DNA from: Blastomonas aquatica
GTDB taxonomy: Bacteria; Pseudomonadota; Alphaproteobacteria; Sphingomonadales; Sphingomonadaceae
DNA: 64,000 nt
NCBI RefSeq assembly: GCF_014639875.1
Contig: NZ_BMGD01000001.1
Location: forward strand, 1 to 64,000
Direction: 5' to 3'
Shown here: one piece after another, positions 8,319-16,918 of the stretch
Numbering within the stretch: the first letter of the stretch is position 1
How the letters are laid out: each line of letters opens with the position of its first letter
Notes under the pieces: generated by a model
Seen by the model: the letters and a program-made list of their open reading frames with translations, nothing else
Told to the model about the DNA's origin: nothing
The model's database searches: none
Made by a program: the position numbers and the translations under genes

Positions 8319-9127
8319 GCCGCCGTCAGTGCCTCGACCAGTGCGCGGACCTTCTTCTGCCGCCATTGCGGGGTCGGTGCGACGACCCAATAGGCACGGC
8401 GAGAGGGACGAACCTCGTCGATGGCGACCAGCCTGCCCTCGGTCAGGTCCCGTTCGGCGAGCAGATAGGGCACGGTCACGCTGCCAAAGCCCGCGATCGC
8501 AGCATCCAGCCCCAACCCGGCATCGGCGACCTGCATCACCGTGCTATCATCGGCAACGGTGTCGTCCTTGCCGCGCGTGCAACCGGGCCATTCGATCCGG
8601 CGATCGCCCTGATAGCCCGGCGCCGCCACGGTGACGAACTGCGCCGGGCCGATCACCGCGCCTTCTAGCTCTGCCGGGCCGTCGGCGAGCCGGATCGCGC
8701 AATCGAGGTTGGCTTCGGTAAAATCGATATCGTTGTCGCCCGATACCAGCGTGTAGCGAATTTCCGGGTTGGCGGCGGCATAGCCGATCAGCCGGTGGTG
8801 CAACCATTTGGCGGCAAAGTCGCGCGGCACCGCAATGGTCAGGCGGAAGCTCGACTGGCCCTGCTGCATCGCGCGCACGGCTTCCTCGAACTGCAGGAAC
8901 CCGCCGCGCAGCGCATCGAGCCCGGCGCCGGCCTCATCGGTCAGCTCAAGCCCCTTGGGGGTGCGGCGGAACAGCACCACGCCCAGCATATCCTCCAATG
9001 CGCGGATCTGCTGGCCTACGGCAGCAGGCGTTACCGCGAGCTCATCGGCAGCGCGGGTGAAGCTGAGGTGCCGCGCCGCTGCATCGAGCACGCGCAGACC
9101 ATTGAGCGGGAGATGGGTCCGTTTCAT
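8315..9127 (-). CDS. LysR family transcriptional regulator (GcvA-like)
   Basis: The first residues, LPLNGLRVLDAAARHLSFTR then AADELAVTPAAVGQQIRALE, are a LysR winged helix-turn-helix of the GcvA/AmpR subgroup. A substrate-binding domain follows (about residues 90-270). At 270 residues it is a little shorter than the usual 290-310, but both domains are present. It overlaps the downstream acetyltransferase by four bases (ATGA), so the two are probably co-expressed. A small palindrome covers its start codon. The ligand and targets are not evident. Confidence 0.9.
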   Translation of the reverse strand: MKRTHLPLNGLRVLDAAARHLSFTRAADELAVTPAAVGQQIRALEDMLGVVLFRRTPKGLELTDEAGAGLDALRGGFLQFEEAVRAMQQGQSSFRLTIAVPRDFAAKWLHHRLIGYAAANPEIRYTLVSGDNDIDFTEANLDCAIRLADGPAELEGAVIGPAQFVTVAAPGYQGDRRIEWPGCTRGKDDTVADDSTVMQVADAGLGLDAAIAGFGSVTVPYLLAERDLTEGRLVAIDEVRPSRRAYWVVAPTPQWRQKKVRALVEALTAA

Positions 9128-9135
9128 ACGAAACG
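9120..9135. promoter_or_regulatory. Palindrome over the lysR start, possible operator
   Basis: The sequence cgtttcatacgaaacg has 6-bp inverted arms (CGTTTC/GAAACG) around ATAC and includes the lysR initiation codon. It could be an autoregulatory site or a translation-masking hairpin. LysR sites usually lie further upstream, so this is tentative. Confidence 0.3.
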
Positions 9136-9139
9136 TTGA

Positions 9140-9559
9140 TTAATCGGCAACGGCCGGTGCGACCAGCGCAAAACGCGGGATTTCCACCGCGATCAGCTCG
9201 TCATCGTTGCGCATCATCCGGTACATCCCTTCCATCCGACCGGTGGGCGTATCGAGCGGGCATCCCGAGACATAATCATGCGCCTTGCCGGGCAGGATTA
9301 CCGGCTGTTCGCCGACCACACCCTCGCCATCGACCTGATGCACCCCGCCGCGGCCATCGGTGATCACCCAGTGGCGGGTCAGCAGCTGTACGGGGCTTTC
9401 CGAATTGTTCTCGATCCGGATGTGATATGACCAGAACCAGCGGGCGCTGTCGGCGCGCGACCTGTCGGGGAGAAAGCTGACCGCGACTCGCACCGTGATG
9501 CCATGGCTGGTGGCACTGTGGGAAAAGAACCGGTCCATGCTGTCTGAAAATTGGTCCAT
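9140..9559 (-). CDS. apaG: ApaG family protein (Co2+/Mg2+ efflux protein ApaG)
   Basis: 139 residues of an immunoglobulin-like ApaG/DUF525 domain. The marks are ITVRVAVSFL, RWFWSYHIRIENNS, VQLLTRHWVITDGRGG, EGVVGEQPVILPG and YVSGCPLDTPTGRMEGMY. ApaG is linked to Co2+ resistance and Mg2+ efflux in Salmonella and is fused to F-box proteins in eukaryotes; its biochemical role is unsettled. A second in-frame ATG 21 bases downstream (9538) could be the real start, since the family begins close to there. It lies upstream of lysR on the same strand, with 12 bp between stop and start. Confidence 0.93.
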   Translation of the reverse strand: MDQFSDSMDRFFSHSATSHGITVRVAVSFLPDRSRADSARWFWSYHIRIENNSESPVQLLTRHWVITDGRGGVHQVDGEGVVGEQPVILPGKAHDYVSGCPLDTPTGRMEGMYRMMRNDDELIAVEIPRFALVAPAVAD

Positions 9560-9634
9560 GCTCGCAATATGCCTTGTCCAGCGGTCCGGCGAAAGGGGGC
9601 ATAGGATAAATACCTTGCCCGCCGCTGCGGAATT

Positions 9635-10051
9635 CTACTTTGCGCTTTCTTTCTTGAGGTACGCGATCACATCGGCACGGCGCTGGGCATCGCCCAGCCG
9701 GAACCCCATCCTGGCTCCGGGAATGAAGGCTTGCGGGTTGGTCAGCCATTTGTCGAGCCTGTCGGCATCCCAGGCAAACTTGGCTGCCTTGAGCCCGGGC
9801 GAATAGGCAAAACCGGGCGCGGCCCCAGCCTTGCGACCGAACACGCCGCGATGCGCGGGGCCGACGCCGTTGGTGTCCGCGGCATGGCAACCGGTGCAGT
9901 TGCTGGCATAGACCTTCGCGCCGCGCACGGGATCGCCGGCAGCCGCCGCTGTGCCCTGTGCCATGGCCGGCATTGCTGTCAGCAACGCGCTGGCCAGCAA
10001 GGAACCTGTCATCGCCATCGTCAGCGTGCGGTCGTCCACAAACTTTTTCAC
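9635..10051 (-). CDS. Class I c-type cytochrome, exported
   Basis: 138 residues with an N-terminal export signal (SLLASALLTAMPAMAQ), a haem attachment motif CTGCH at residues 52-56, and a C-terminal MGFRLGDAQRRADVIAYLKK helix that supplies the likely methionine ligand. GVGPAHRGVFGRKAG and FAYSPGLK are typical of small cytochrome c2/c552-type electron carriers of the periplasm. The start is GTG at 10051 with GGGAGA about nine bases upstream. No oxidase or dehydrogenase partner gene is adjacent. Confidence 0.92.
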   Translation of the reverse strand: MKKFVDDRTLTMAMTGSLLASALLTAMPAMAQGTAAAAGDPVRGAKVYASNCTGCHAADTNGVGPAHRGVFGRKAGAAPGFAYSPGLKAAKFAWDADRLDKWLTNPQAFIPGARMGFRLGDAQRRADVIAYLKKESAK

Positions 10052-10188
10052 CTATATGATCTCCCAGAGCCCAACGGGGCAACGTCGTGCGTTGCGCGGA
10101 TATGGGACCATGCAACGGCCTTTTCCAGTCGGTGCGGCGGCTTTAAACTACAAGCGCTTGAGCGCGCGACACGCAGAGGGTGCCAGCA

Positions 10189-11493
10189 TTACTCCGCCGG
10201 GGTGGGAACCGGCGCGGTGTGCGCGCGGCGTCCGGTGATCAGCGCGATCAGACGCGGCACCGGCCCATGGCGGTCCATCCAGGCCGCGTAGGCGGCGTAA
10301 TCAGGGTCGGCCATCAGATGCCGCTCCTCGGTGCGCGCGCGCCAATAATACACGCCCGACACGCAGGCGAGGATAGCCGCATTGCGCACGCCATCCACCC
10401 ACGATCCGCTGGTGACCAGAAATGGCATTGTTGCGAACCACCAATAGATATTCTTGGAAAGATAGGCGGGGTGTTTGGTCCATCGATATGGCCCGTGGGT
10501 CAGGATCCCGCGATGGGTGAGGTTGGAAAAGCGGATGCCGAAGGCAACGGTCGCCCACGCGTAGATCCCCGTCAACACCACCAACCACGCGCCCCATGCG
10601 ACCAGCAGCGGCGTGTTGCCCTCAAACCAGTAGACCCAATCGGCGGTGTTGATGTGATAATTCAGCGGGCCGTTGTCCCCCATCAAAATGAACGGCGGGT
10701 AGCAGATCAGCGCCGCAGCCCAGCCCGCCATATAGGGGTTGGCGGTGCGGATGTGCGAATCGAGCGGCTTCAAGGTCAGCGCATAGCCGACTGTGGCGAA
10801 CTGTACGTCGACCAGGAACATCGTGATGATCAGCCAGTTGGCGATCCACACCGGGTTGGTCGCGATTTCGGCGACGTTGGCGTTGATGATCTGCGCATAG
10901 CCGCCGGGAACGATCGACAGCATGAAGGCGAGAAAGAAACCCTTCACCGCCCAGGCGCGCAGATGGTGATAGATAGCCTCGCGCTCCCAGCCGGGCTGGC
11001 CCGAGATCATCGCGCCCAAGTGCCAGGCCCCATCGTGCTGGTCTTTCAGATAGCGCTCGACCCAGATCACATAGGGGATCGACAGAAAGAACAGGAACGG
11101 AGCAGCATAGATGAACACGTTCATCGCGAACTGGTAGTTGCCCGTCCAGTACCAGCGCGCGGTCGCATAGATTGCCGCGATCACGGCCCACGTCATCCAC
11201 AGCCCAGTCAGCTTGATCAGGCTGGTATCGATAACATCCTTGACCGGGCGCGGATTGGACCAGTTCAGGCCGGTGCTGGGTCTCAGATGAACCTTGTCGA
11301 CCAACAGCGACCAGAGCACCATCGGCAGGCCGGTGGCGACGCAGCACACCAATGCCGCATTGGGACCGCTCCAGCCGTTCTGCCGTGCCAGAACCACCCA
11401 GCCGAACAGCCCGACAAGCCCGATCAGCCCTGCGCCATGGCTGACGGCGCTTGGCGGGCAAGGATCATGCGGAGTGGCTGACGGGCTGGGCAT
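10189..11493 (-). CDS. Isoprenylcysteine carboxyl methyltransferase-like polytopic membrane protein
   Basis: A 434-residue membrane protein with about nine hydrophobic segments. Near the C-terminus THGPYRWTKHPAYLSKNIYWW is followed by RTEERHLMADPDYAAY. This is the SAM-binding signature of the ICMT/PEMT methyltransferase family. The N-terminal ~270 residues are extra membrane spans not found in the minimal ~200-residue ICMT. AAGGG lies about nine bases before the ATG at 11493. Bacteria lack prenylated CaaX proteins, so the substrate is unknown. It could be a lipid, an isoprenoid or a small thiol/amine. Confidence 0.75.
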   Translation of the reverse strand: MPSPSATPHDPCPPSAVSHGAGLIGLVGLFGWVVLARQNGWSGPNAALVCCVATGLPMVLWSLLVDKVHLRPSTGLNWSNPRPVKDVIDTSLIKLTGLWMTWAVIAAIYATARWYWTGNYQFAMNVFIYAAPFLFFLSIPYVIWVERYLKDQHDGAWHLGAMISGQPGWEREAIYHHLRAWAVKGFFLAFMLSIVPGGYAQIINANVAEIATNPVWIANWLIITMFLVDVQFATVGYALTLKPLDSHIRTANPYMAGWAAALICYPPFILMGDNGPLNYHINTADWVYWFEGNTPLLVAWGAWLVVLTGIYAWATVAFGIRFSNLTHRGILTHGPYRWTKHPAYLSKNIYWWFATMPFLVTSGSWVDGVRNAAILACVSGVYYWRARTEERHLMADPDYAAYAAWMDRHGPVPRLIALITGRRAHTAPVPTPAE

Positions 11494-11692
11494 GGTGGCT
11501 GACCCTTAACCGATATTTGTGAGCAAGCGGTGAAGGAAATGCACCGACCGCGTTCGAACCCTTTTTGCGACAAAATGGGTGGGGCCTGCGCGAATGTCGC
11601 TCGACTTGGGCCAGTGATCATGCACTATCGGACGGCCCGGGGAACGAAACAACGGGGGCAAGGGTAAGCCAATAAGAGGTCGCAAAAGGTTT

Positions 11693-12115
11693 ATGCAGAT
11701 GCATCTGGGGGCATTACGTGGATTAGGACTTGCGCTGGCCTTGCTGGGGCCAACAGGCTTTGCGGCTGTGGCAGCGACGTCAGAGCCGATCCACGGCACA
11801 TGGGAAAACCCCACCGGCGACGTCCGCGTCGTCACCCAGTCGTGTGGCACCGAATTGTGCGGTAAGGTTAGCTGGGCGAGCGACCTCGCCAAAAAAGATG
11901 CTGCCGATGGAGGCACTCCGCAGCTCATCGGCACTAGCCTGCTGCGGAACTATCGCGAAACCAAGCCCGGCCACTGGAAAGGCAACGTCTTCGTTCCCGA
12001 TCTGGGTGAAACCTATTATTCGACGATCCGGCAACTCGATGCCAACCGCATCAAGATCAGCGGCTGCATTCTGGGCGGACTGCTGTGCAAGTCGCAGGTA
12101 TGGCGCAAGCTCTGA
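11693..12115 (+). CDS. DUF2147 domain protein, exported
   Basis: 140 residues with a cleavable signal peptide ending near FAAVAAT. The mature part, IHGTWENPTGDVRVVTQSCG with LCGKVSW, LLRNYRE, WKGNVFVPDLGETYYSTI and KISGCILGGLLCKSQVWRK, is the complete DUF2147 beta-barrel domain. Such proteins are periplasmic and widespread in Proteobacteria, with no settled function. It is transcribed alone. Confidence 0.9.
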   Translation: MQMHLGALRGLGLALALLGPTGFAAVAATSEPIHGTWENPTGDVRVVTQSCGTELCGKVSWASDLAKKDAADGGTPQLIGTSLLRNYRETKPGHWKGNVFVPDLGETYYSTIRQLDANRIKISGCILGGLLCKSQVWRKL

Positions 12116-12133
12116 CAGGTCTAAACCAGCCGG

Positions 12134-12565
12134 TCAGTCCGGCTGGCCGCCACGCGGTGCGACCACCGGGGCAAAACCGTGCATCCCCCAGTGATACTGC
12201 AGCGCGATCACCGCGCCCTTGGCCGGTTGCAGCAGCGCGATCGTCAGCAGCAGCGCTCCCACGATCGCGATAACGGCCAGCACGCCCATCGGCAGCAACT
12301 CGCGGCTGCCGACGGCAATCAGCACCGGGGCGAGCAGGTGCCCGCTGACGAAGATCGAGATGTACGCCGGAAAATCATCCGCCTGGTGCAAAGTCCAGTC
12401 CTGCCCGCAACACGCGCAGCGTTCGACCGGCTTCAGATACCGTGCGAACAGCGGCTTGTGGTCGCAGCGCGGGCAATGGTTGCGCATGCCGCGCAGTGCC
12501 ACCTGAACGGCGCTCTGGTTTCCCTCTTGGGGCGCTATCGGAGCGGGGCTGGCTGAGTCGGGCAT
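12134..12565 (-). CDS. DUF983 family membrane protein
   Basis: 143 residues. HCPRCDHKPLFARYLKPVER and CACCGQDW form a four-cysteine, zinc-ribbon-like motif. Two hydrophobic helices (YISIFVSGHLLAPVLIAVG and GVLAVIAIVGALLLTIALL) and the family end motif ALQYHWGMHG follow. The start at 12565 has AGGAAAG about eight bases upstream. DUF983 genes often accompany respiratory genes in alphaproteobacteria, but here the neighbours are unrelated. Function unknown. Confidence 0.9.
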   Translation of the reverse strand: MPDSASPAPIAPQEGNQSAVQVALRGMRNHCPRCDHKPLFARYLKPVERCACCGQDWTLHQADDFPAYISIFVSGHLLAPVLIAVGSRELLPMGVLAVIAIVGALLLTIALLQPAKGAVIALQYHWGMHGFAPVVAPRGGQPD

Positions 12566-12729
12566 GGCAGGTCTTTCCTGGAACAAGGACAATGGGGCCC
12601 TCACCTATCCCAGATAGGCATCGGGGCCGACAATGTCATAGCTTAATGCCCGCATGGCCCGGCGCACATTGAACACGCGACATCGCACCCCATCATAGGG
12701 GCTTGCACCGTCCAGGACACAATACCCCC

Positions 12730-14262
12730 ATGAAAACCCTTATCCCGATACTGGGCGACCAGCTCAGCCACGATCTTTCCGCTCTGGATGGCGCCGATCC
12801 CGAAGCCTGCATCCTGCTGATGATGGAGGTGGACGAGGAAACCACCTACGTCCGTCACCACAAAGCCAAGATCGCCTTCATCCTTTCCGCGATGCGGCAC
12901 CATGCCGCGGATCTGCGCGCAAAAGGCTGGACGGTCGATTACGTCACGCTGGACGATCCCGACAACAGCGGCTCGTTCACCGGCGAGGTCGCCCGTGCGA
13001 TCGAACGTCACTGCCCCGATTGCATTGTTGCAACCGAGCCGGGCGAATGGCGGGTTCTTTCGGCTATGCAGGGCTGGGCCGACAAGTTCGATGTACCCAT
13101 CGATCTGCGCGAGGACAGCCGGTTCGTGTGCACCCATGCCGAATTCGACACCTGGGCCGCAGGGCGCAAGCAGTTGCGGATGGAGTTCTTCTACCGCGAC
13201 ATGCGCCGCAAGACCGCCCTGTTGCTCGACGAGCACGGCAAGCCCGAGGGCGGCGAATGGAACTTCGACAGCGAAAACCGCAAGCCGCCGCCGAACGAGC
13301 CGCTATTGATTCCGCAACCGCTCGTCTTCAAGCCCGATGCGATCACCCGCGAGGTACTCGATCTGGTCGCCAAGCGCTTTGCCGACCACCCCGGCAGCCT
13401 GGAGAACTTCGCCTTCGCGACCCGAGCCGACGATGCGTTGGCGCAACAGGCGCATTTCATCAAACACGCGCTCGCACGCTTCGGTGATTATCAGGACGCG
13501 ATGCTCACCGGGCAGCCGTTTCTATGGCATTCGATTCTCTCGCCCTATCTCAACTGCGGCCTGCTCGACCCGCTGGCCTTGTGCCAGGAGGTCGAGGCGA
13601 TGTTCCGCAAGGGCAAGGTGCCGATCAACGCCGCCGAAGGGTTTATCCGCCAGATCATCGGCTGGCGGGAATATGTGCGCGGCATCTACTGGCGCGAAGG
13701 GCCCGAATACGCGCAGCGCAACGCGCTGGACGCCAAGCGCCCGCTGCCCGGCTTCTATTATGATGGCCAGACCGACATGCACTGCATGGCGCAGGCGATC
13801 GGCCAGACGATGGAACACGCCTATGCCCACCACATCCAGCGGCTGATGATCACCGGCAACTTCGCGCTGGTCGCCGGAATCGATCCCCACGCGGTGCATC
13901 AATGGTATCTTGAGGTGTACGCCGATGCCTATGAATGGGTCGAATTGCCCAACACGTTGGGGATGAGCCAGTTTGCCGACGGCGGATTGCTCGCCAGCAA
14001 GCCCTATGCGTCGAGCGGCAACTACATCAACAAGATGTCGGATTATTGCGGCCATTGCCGGTACGACGTCAACGCCAAGACCGGGTCCAAGGCCTGTCCG
14101 TTCAACCTGCTCTATTGGGACTTTCTCGACCGCAACGAGCCGGTGCTGGGCAAGAACCAGCGGCTGTCGATGGTCTATCGCAATTGGTCGAAGCGCGATG
14201 ACAAGGACAAGGCAGCGATCCGCGCGGATGCTGCCCGCTTCCTTGAAACGCTCACCAGATAA
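12730..14262 (+). CDS. Bacterial FeS cryptochrome/photolyase (PhrB-type, (6-4) photolyase family)
   Basis: 510 residues. The N-terminal Rossmann domain begins MKTLIPILGDQLSHDLSALD and the C-terminal half is the helical FAD domain. CGHCRYDVNAKTGSKAC supplies cysteines spaced C-x2-C-x12-C, the pattern of the [4Fe-4S] cluster in Agrobacterium PhrB. GDYQDAM, QIIGWREYVRGIYW and the paired NTLGMSQFADGG and KPYASSGNYINKMSDYC segments are also typical. The expected role is light-driven repair of (6-4) pyrimidine photoproducts, with FAD and probably a lumazine antenna. The ATG at 12730 fits the family N-terminus. It is monocistronic. Confidence 0.92.
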   Translation: MKTLIPILGDQLSHDLSALDGADPEACILLMMEVDEETTYVRHHKAKIAFILSAMRHHAADLRAKGWTVDYVTLDDPDNSGSFTGEVARAIERHCPDCIVATEPGEWRVLSAMQGWADKFDVPIDLREDSRFVCTHAEFDTWAAGRKQLRMEFFYRDMRRKTALLLDEHGKPEGGEWNFDSENRKPPPNEPLLIPQPLVFKPDAITREVLDLVAKRFADHPGSLENFAFATRADDALAQQAHFIKHALARFGDYQDAMLTGQPFLWHSILSPYLNCGLLDPLALCQEVEAMFRKGKVPINAAEGFIRQIIGWREYVRGIYWREGPEYAQRNALDAKRPLPGFYYDGQTDMHCMAQAIGQTMEHAYAHHIQRLMITGNFALVAGIDPHAVHQWYLEVYADAYEWVELPNTLGMSQFADGGLLASKPYASSGNYINKMSDYCGHCRYDVNAKTGSKACPFNLLYWDFLDRNEPVLGKNQRLSMVYRNWSKRDDKDKAAIRADAARFLETLTR

Positions 14263-14455
14263 ACGAGGTGATCGCGACGAAGAACGCGGAGAAACTGAGC
14301 AGGAACAGCCGGATTTCCTCGTTGCGATGCGCCTTCTTGCGCTTGGCCAGCACCTCGGGCTCGTCGACCGGGGTTGCCGCCAGAATACGCGGTGGAAGGC
14401 TGCCCCGGAAGCTGTTGGGTCGGGCCGGCACGGAAAGGGAGGTCAATCGCTGCAT
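14252..14455 (-). CDS. Small single-span membrane protein, unknown function
   Basis: 67 residues: a basic N-terminal region rich in R, P and K, then one C-terminal hydrophobic helix (IRLFLLSFSAFFVAITSFIW) that ends the protein. I do not recognise a family. Support for a real gene is a CtrA-type site just upstream of the ATG on the same strand, the sensible topology, and the minimal 11-bp overlap with the photolyase gene. It could be a tail-anchored inner membrane protein under cell-cycle control. Confidence 0.6.
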   Translation of the reverse strand: MQRLTSLSVPARPNSFRGSLPPRILAATPVDEPEVLAKRKKAHRNEEIRLFLLSFSAFFVAITSFIW

Positions 14456-14465
14456 GCCAAGGATG

Positions 14466-14481
14466 TTAACGGATTTTTAAC
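14466..14481. promoter_or_regulatory. CtrA-type binding site TTAA-N7-TTAAC
   Basis: The sequence ttaacggatttttaac is an exact match to the alphaproteobacterial CtrA box: TTAA at 14466-14469, seven bases, TTAA at 14477-14480, then C. It lies 11 bp from the start codon of the small membrane protein gene at 14455 and about 140 bp upstream of gcdH, so the former is the more likely target. Confidence 0.6.
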
Positions 14482-14623
14482 CATTGGACACGGCGAATGA
14501 TGGTTAACCTGCTGCTGTACCAGAACCGGACATAGGCTGGTTTGTTGCGCCTGTCGCAAACGTCGAGCCGAAGCGCGAATTTCGGTTTTGATCGGACCTC
14601 AAGCTGCGCTAGACCTGCCAGCC

Positions 14624-15832
14624 ATGAAGCATGACACCATCCGCAAAGCCGAAACGATCCCCTTCACCTGGGACGACCCCTTTCTGATCGACGAGCAGCT
14701 GACCGAAGAGGAACGGCTGATCCAGACCAGCGCGCGCGGCTTTGCGCAGGACGTATTGCAACCCCGCGTGATCGATGCGTTCCGCGAGGAGATCGACGCT
14801 CCCGAACTGTTTCCGATGATGGGCGAAGCCGGCCTGCTTGGTGCGACATTGCCTGAGGATTTCGGCGGCGCGGAAGCAAGCTATGTCGCCTATGGCCTGA
14901 TTGCGCGCGAGGTCGAACGGGTCGACAGCGGCTATCGCTCGATGATGTCGGTGCAAAGCTCGCTCGTGATCCACCCGATCAACGCTTATGGCAGCGATGA
15001 GCAGCGCCGCAAGTACCTGCCCGGCCTCACCGCAGGCACGCTGATCGGCTGCTTTGGCCTTACCGAGCCCGACGCCGGATCGGACCCTGCCGGCATGAAG
15101 ACTCGCGCGAAGAAGGTCGATGGCGGTTACGTGATCTCGGGTGCAAAGACGTGGATCTCGAACAGCCCGTTTGCCGATGTGTTCGTCATCTGGGCCAAGT
15201 CCGACGCGCATGATGGCGCCATCCGTGGCTTCATCCTCGAAAAGGGGATGAAAGGCCTCGCCGCGCCCAAGATCAAGGGCAAGCTTAGCCTGCGCGCCTC
15301 GACCACCGGCATGATCCAGATGGATGAGGTGGAGGTTCCCGAAGAGAACCTGCTCCCCAATGTCGAAGGGCTCAAGGGTCCGTTTGGATGCCTCAACCGC
15401 GCCCGCTATGGCATTTCATGGGGCGCGATGGGGGCTGCAGAGTTCTGCTGGCACGCCGCGCGCCAATACGGCCTGGACCGGGTCCAGTTCGGCAAGCCCC
15501 TGGCTGCAACCCAGCTGTTCCAGAAGAAGCTCGCCGACATGCAGACCGAGATCGCTCTCGGGTTGCAGGCGAGCTTGCGCGTCGGGCGGCTGATGGACGA
15601 GGGCCGGTTCGCGCCCGAGATGATCTCGATCGTCAAGCGCAACAACTGCGGCAAGGCGCTCGATATCGCCCGTGCCGCACGTGACATGCACGGCGGCAAC
15701 GGCATCAGCGAGGAATATCAGGTGATGCGCCACATGGTGAACCTGGAAACGGTGAACACCTATGAAGGCGCGCACGATGTCCATGCGCTGATCCTGGGCC
15801 GCGCGCAAACGGGCATCCAGGCGTTTTTCTGA
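14624..15832 (+). CDS. gcdH: Glutaryl-CoA dehydrogenase
   Basis: A 402-residue acyl-CoA dehydrogenase. [52 protein letters not shown] and the end segment [20 protein letters not shown] (which contains the catalytic glutamate in YEGAHD) are the glutaryl-CoA dehydrogenase pattern, not that of short- or medium-chain enzymes. It oxidatively decarboxylates glutaryl-CoA to crotonyl-CoA in lysine and tryptophan breakdown, passing electrons to ETF. The ATG at 14624 gives the normal family length. No other genes of the pathway are nearby. Confidence 0.93.
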   Translation: MKHDTIRKAETIPFTWDDPFLIDEQLTEEERLIQTSARGFAQDVLQPRVIDAFREEIDAPELFPMMGEAGLLGATLPEDFGGAEASYVAYGLIAREVERVDSGYRSMMSVQSSLVIHPINAYGSDEQRRKYLPGLTAGTLIGCFGLTEPDAGSDPAGMKTRAKKVDGGYVISGAKTWISNSPFADVFVIWAKSDAHDGAIRGFILEKGMKGLAAPKIKGKLSLRASTTGMIQMDEVEVPEENLLPNVEGLKGPFGCLNRARYGISWGAMGAAEFCWHAARQYGLDRVQFGKPLAATQLFQKKLADMQTEIALGLQASLRVGRLMDEGRFAPEMISIVKRNNCGKALDIARAARDMHGGNGISEEYQVMRHMVNLETVNTYEGAHDVHALILGRAQTGIQAFF

Positions 15833-15868
15833 ACGTTTCTGATATTTTAACATCGCTCCTGACGAAAT

Positions 15869-15884
15869 GTAACGGGCCGTTAAC
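15869..15884. promoter_or_regulatory. Near-consensus CtrA-type site
   Basis: gtaacgggccgttaac has the CtrA spacing (GTAA, seven bases, TTAAC) with one mismatch in the first half-site. It lies about 55 bp upstream of the preferred start of the GGDEF gene, on its promoter side. TTTTAAC at 15846-15852 is an additional half-site. Confidence 0.45.
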
Positions 15885-15937
15885 TGGGCTCCCATAGCGT
15901 GTCCTTCTGTCACTTTTGGGGAGCATGGGAACACGGC

Positions 15938-16867
15938 ATGGGGGGCGCATTGCATGATTTCGATCTACCAGACCTTCCTGTGCTCGTCGGTCCGGCTCGC
16001 GCACGGACCGAGCCGGATACCCAGTGCATCGCGCGCGCCGTAGCGCATGCTGGGATCGGCGTGTTCGAGTGCGATCTGCGGTCTGAAGCATTGCTATGGA
16101 CGCGCAACGTTTACGACATCTTCGGGATCGATCGCACCTCTGTGCCGCATCGCGAGGAGATCGTTACGCTTTACGACGAGGAATCGCGCGAGACGCTGAC
16201 ACGGTTGCGTAGCCGTGCGATCGCGCACAAGTCTGGGTTCACGCTCGATGCGCGGATCACCCGCCCAGATGGGGGGGACCGCTGGGTCCAGATCGTCGCG
16301 AAGGTCGAGAGCGAACGTGGCCGCGCGGCGCGGCTGATCGGCACCAAGATCGACATCACCCGCCAGCGCCTCGAACGCGACGCACTGCAACAGTCTGCCG
16401 AGCAGGATGGCCTGACCGGCCTTGCCAACCGTGCGGTGTTCCAGAGCCGTTTTCTCGATTCCTCGCACTCGACCTTGGGGTTCCGACCGCTGGGCGCGCT
16501 GGTGCTGTTCGATGTCGATGGCTTCAAGCAGATCAACGATCATTATGGTCATGCGGCGGGCGATGCCTGTCTGGTGCAGTTCGGCCAGCGCATCTGCCAA
16601 TCCTTCCCGGATGCGCTGCTGGTTGCGCGGATCGGCGGCGATGAATTTGCGGTTCTGCTGCCCAGCAACCGCAACCTTCAGCAGCTCGCAAGCAGGATTA
16701 CCGGGACCATCGCACTGCTGCGGATGCCGGTGGCGTGGAACGGCCATCTGCTCGAAGCCGGTGCCAGCCATGGCGTGGCGCTGGCACCGAACGCCATTTC
16801 CTACGACGCCGAAGACATGTTCCTGCGCGCTGATCAGGCGCTGTATGTCGCCAAGCGCGCGCGCTGA
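15938..16867 (+). CDS. PAS-GGDEF diguanylate cyclase
   Basis: About 309 residues. The N-terminal part (IGVFECDLRSEALLWTRNVY to RGRAARLIGTKIDITRQRLE) is a PAS fold with a PAC tail. The C-terminal GGDEF domain has DGLTGLANRAVF, DVDGFKQINDHYGHAAGD and an intact active site RIGGDEFAVLL near residue 232. An RxxD inhibitory site is not evident. It should make cyclic-di-GMP and is soluble. The ATG at 15938 has GGGA upstream; a GTG at 15899 is also possible. The CtrA-like site upstream suggests cell-cycle control. Confidence 0.88.
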   Translation: MGGALHDFDLPDLPVLVGPARARTEPDTQCIARAVAHAGIGVFECDLRSEALLWTRNVYDIFGIDRTSVPHREEIVTLYDEESRETLTRLRSRAIAHKSGFTLDARITRPDGGDRWVQIVAKVESERGRAARLIGTKIDITRQRLERDALQQSAEQDGLTGLANRAVFQSRFLDSSHSTLGFRPLGALVLFDVDGFKQINDHYGHAAGDACLVQFGQRICQSFPDALLVARIGGDEFAVLLPSNRNLQQLASRITGTIALLRMPVAWNGHLLEAGASHGVALAPNAISYDAEDMFLRADQALYVAKRAR

Positions 16868-16918
16868 CGGGTCAGTAGGTCGCCTGAGGGCGCCAACCCC
16901 GCCAGGCCGCTGGCGCCC

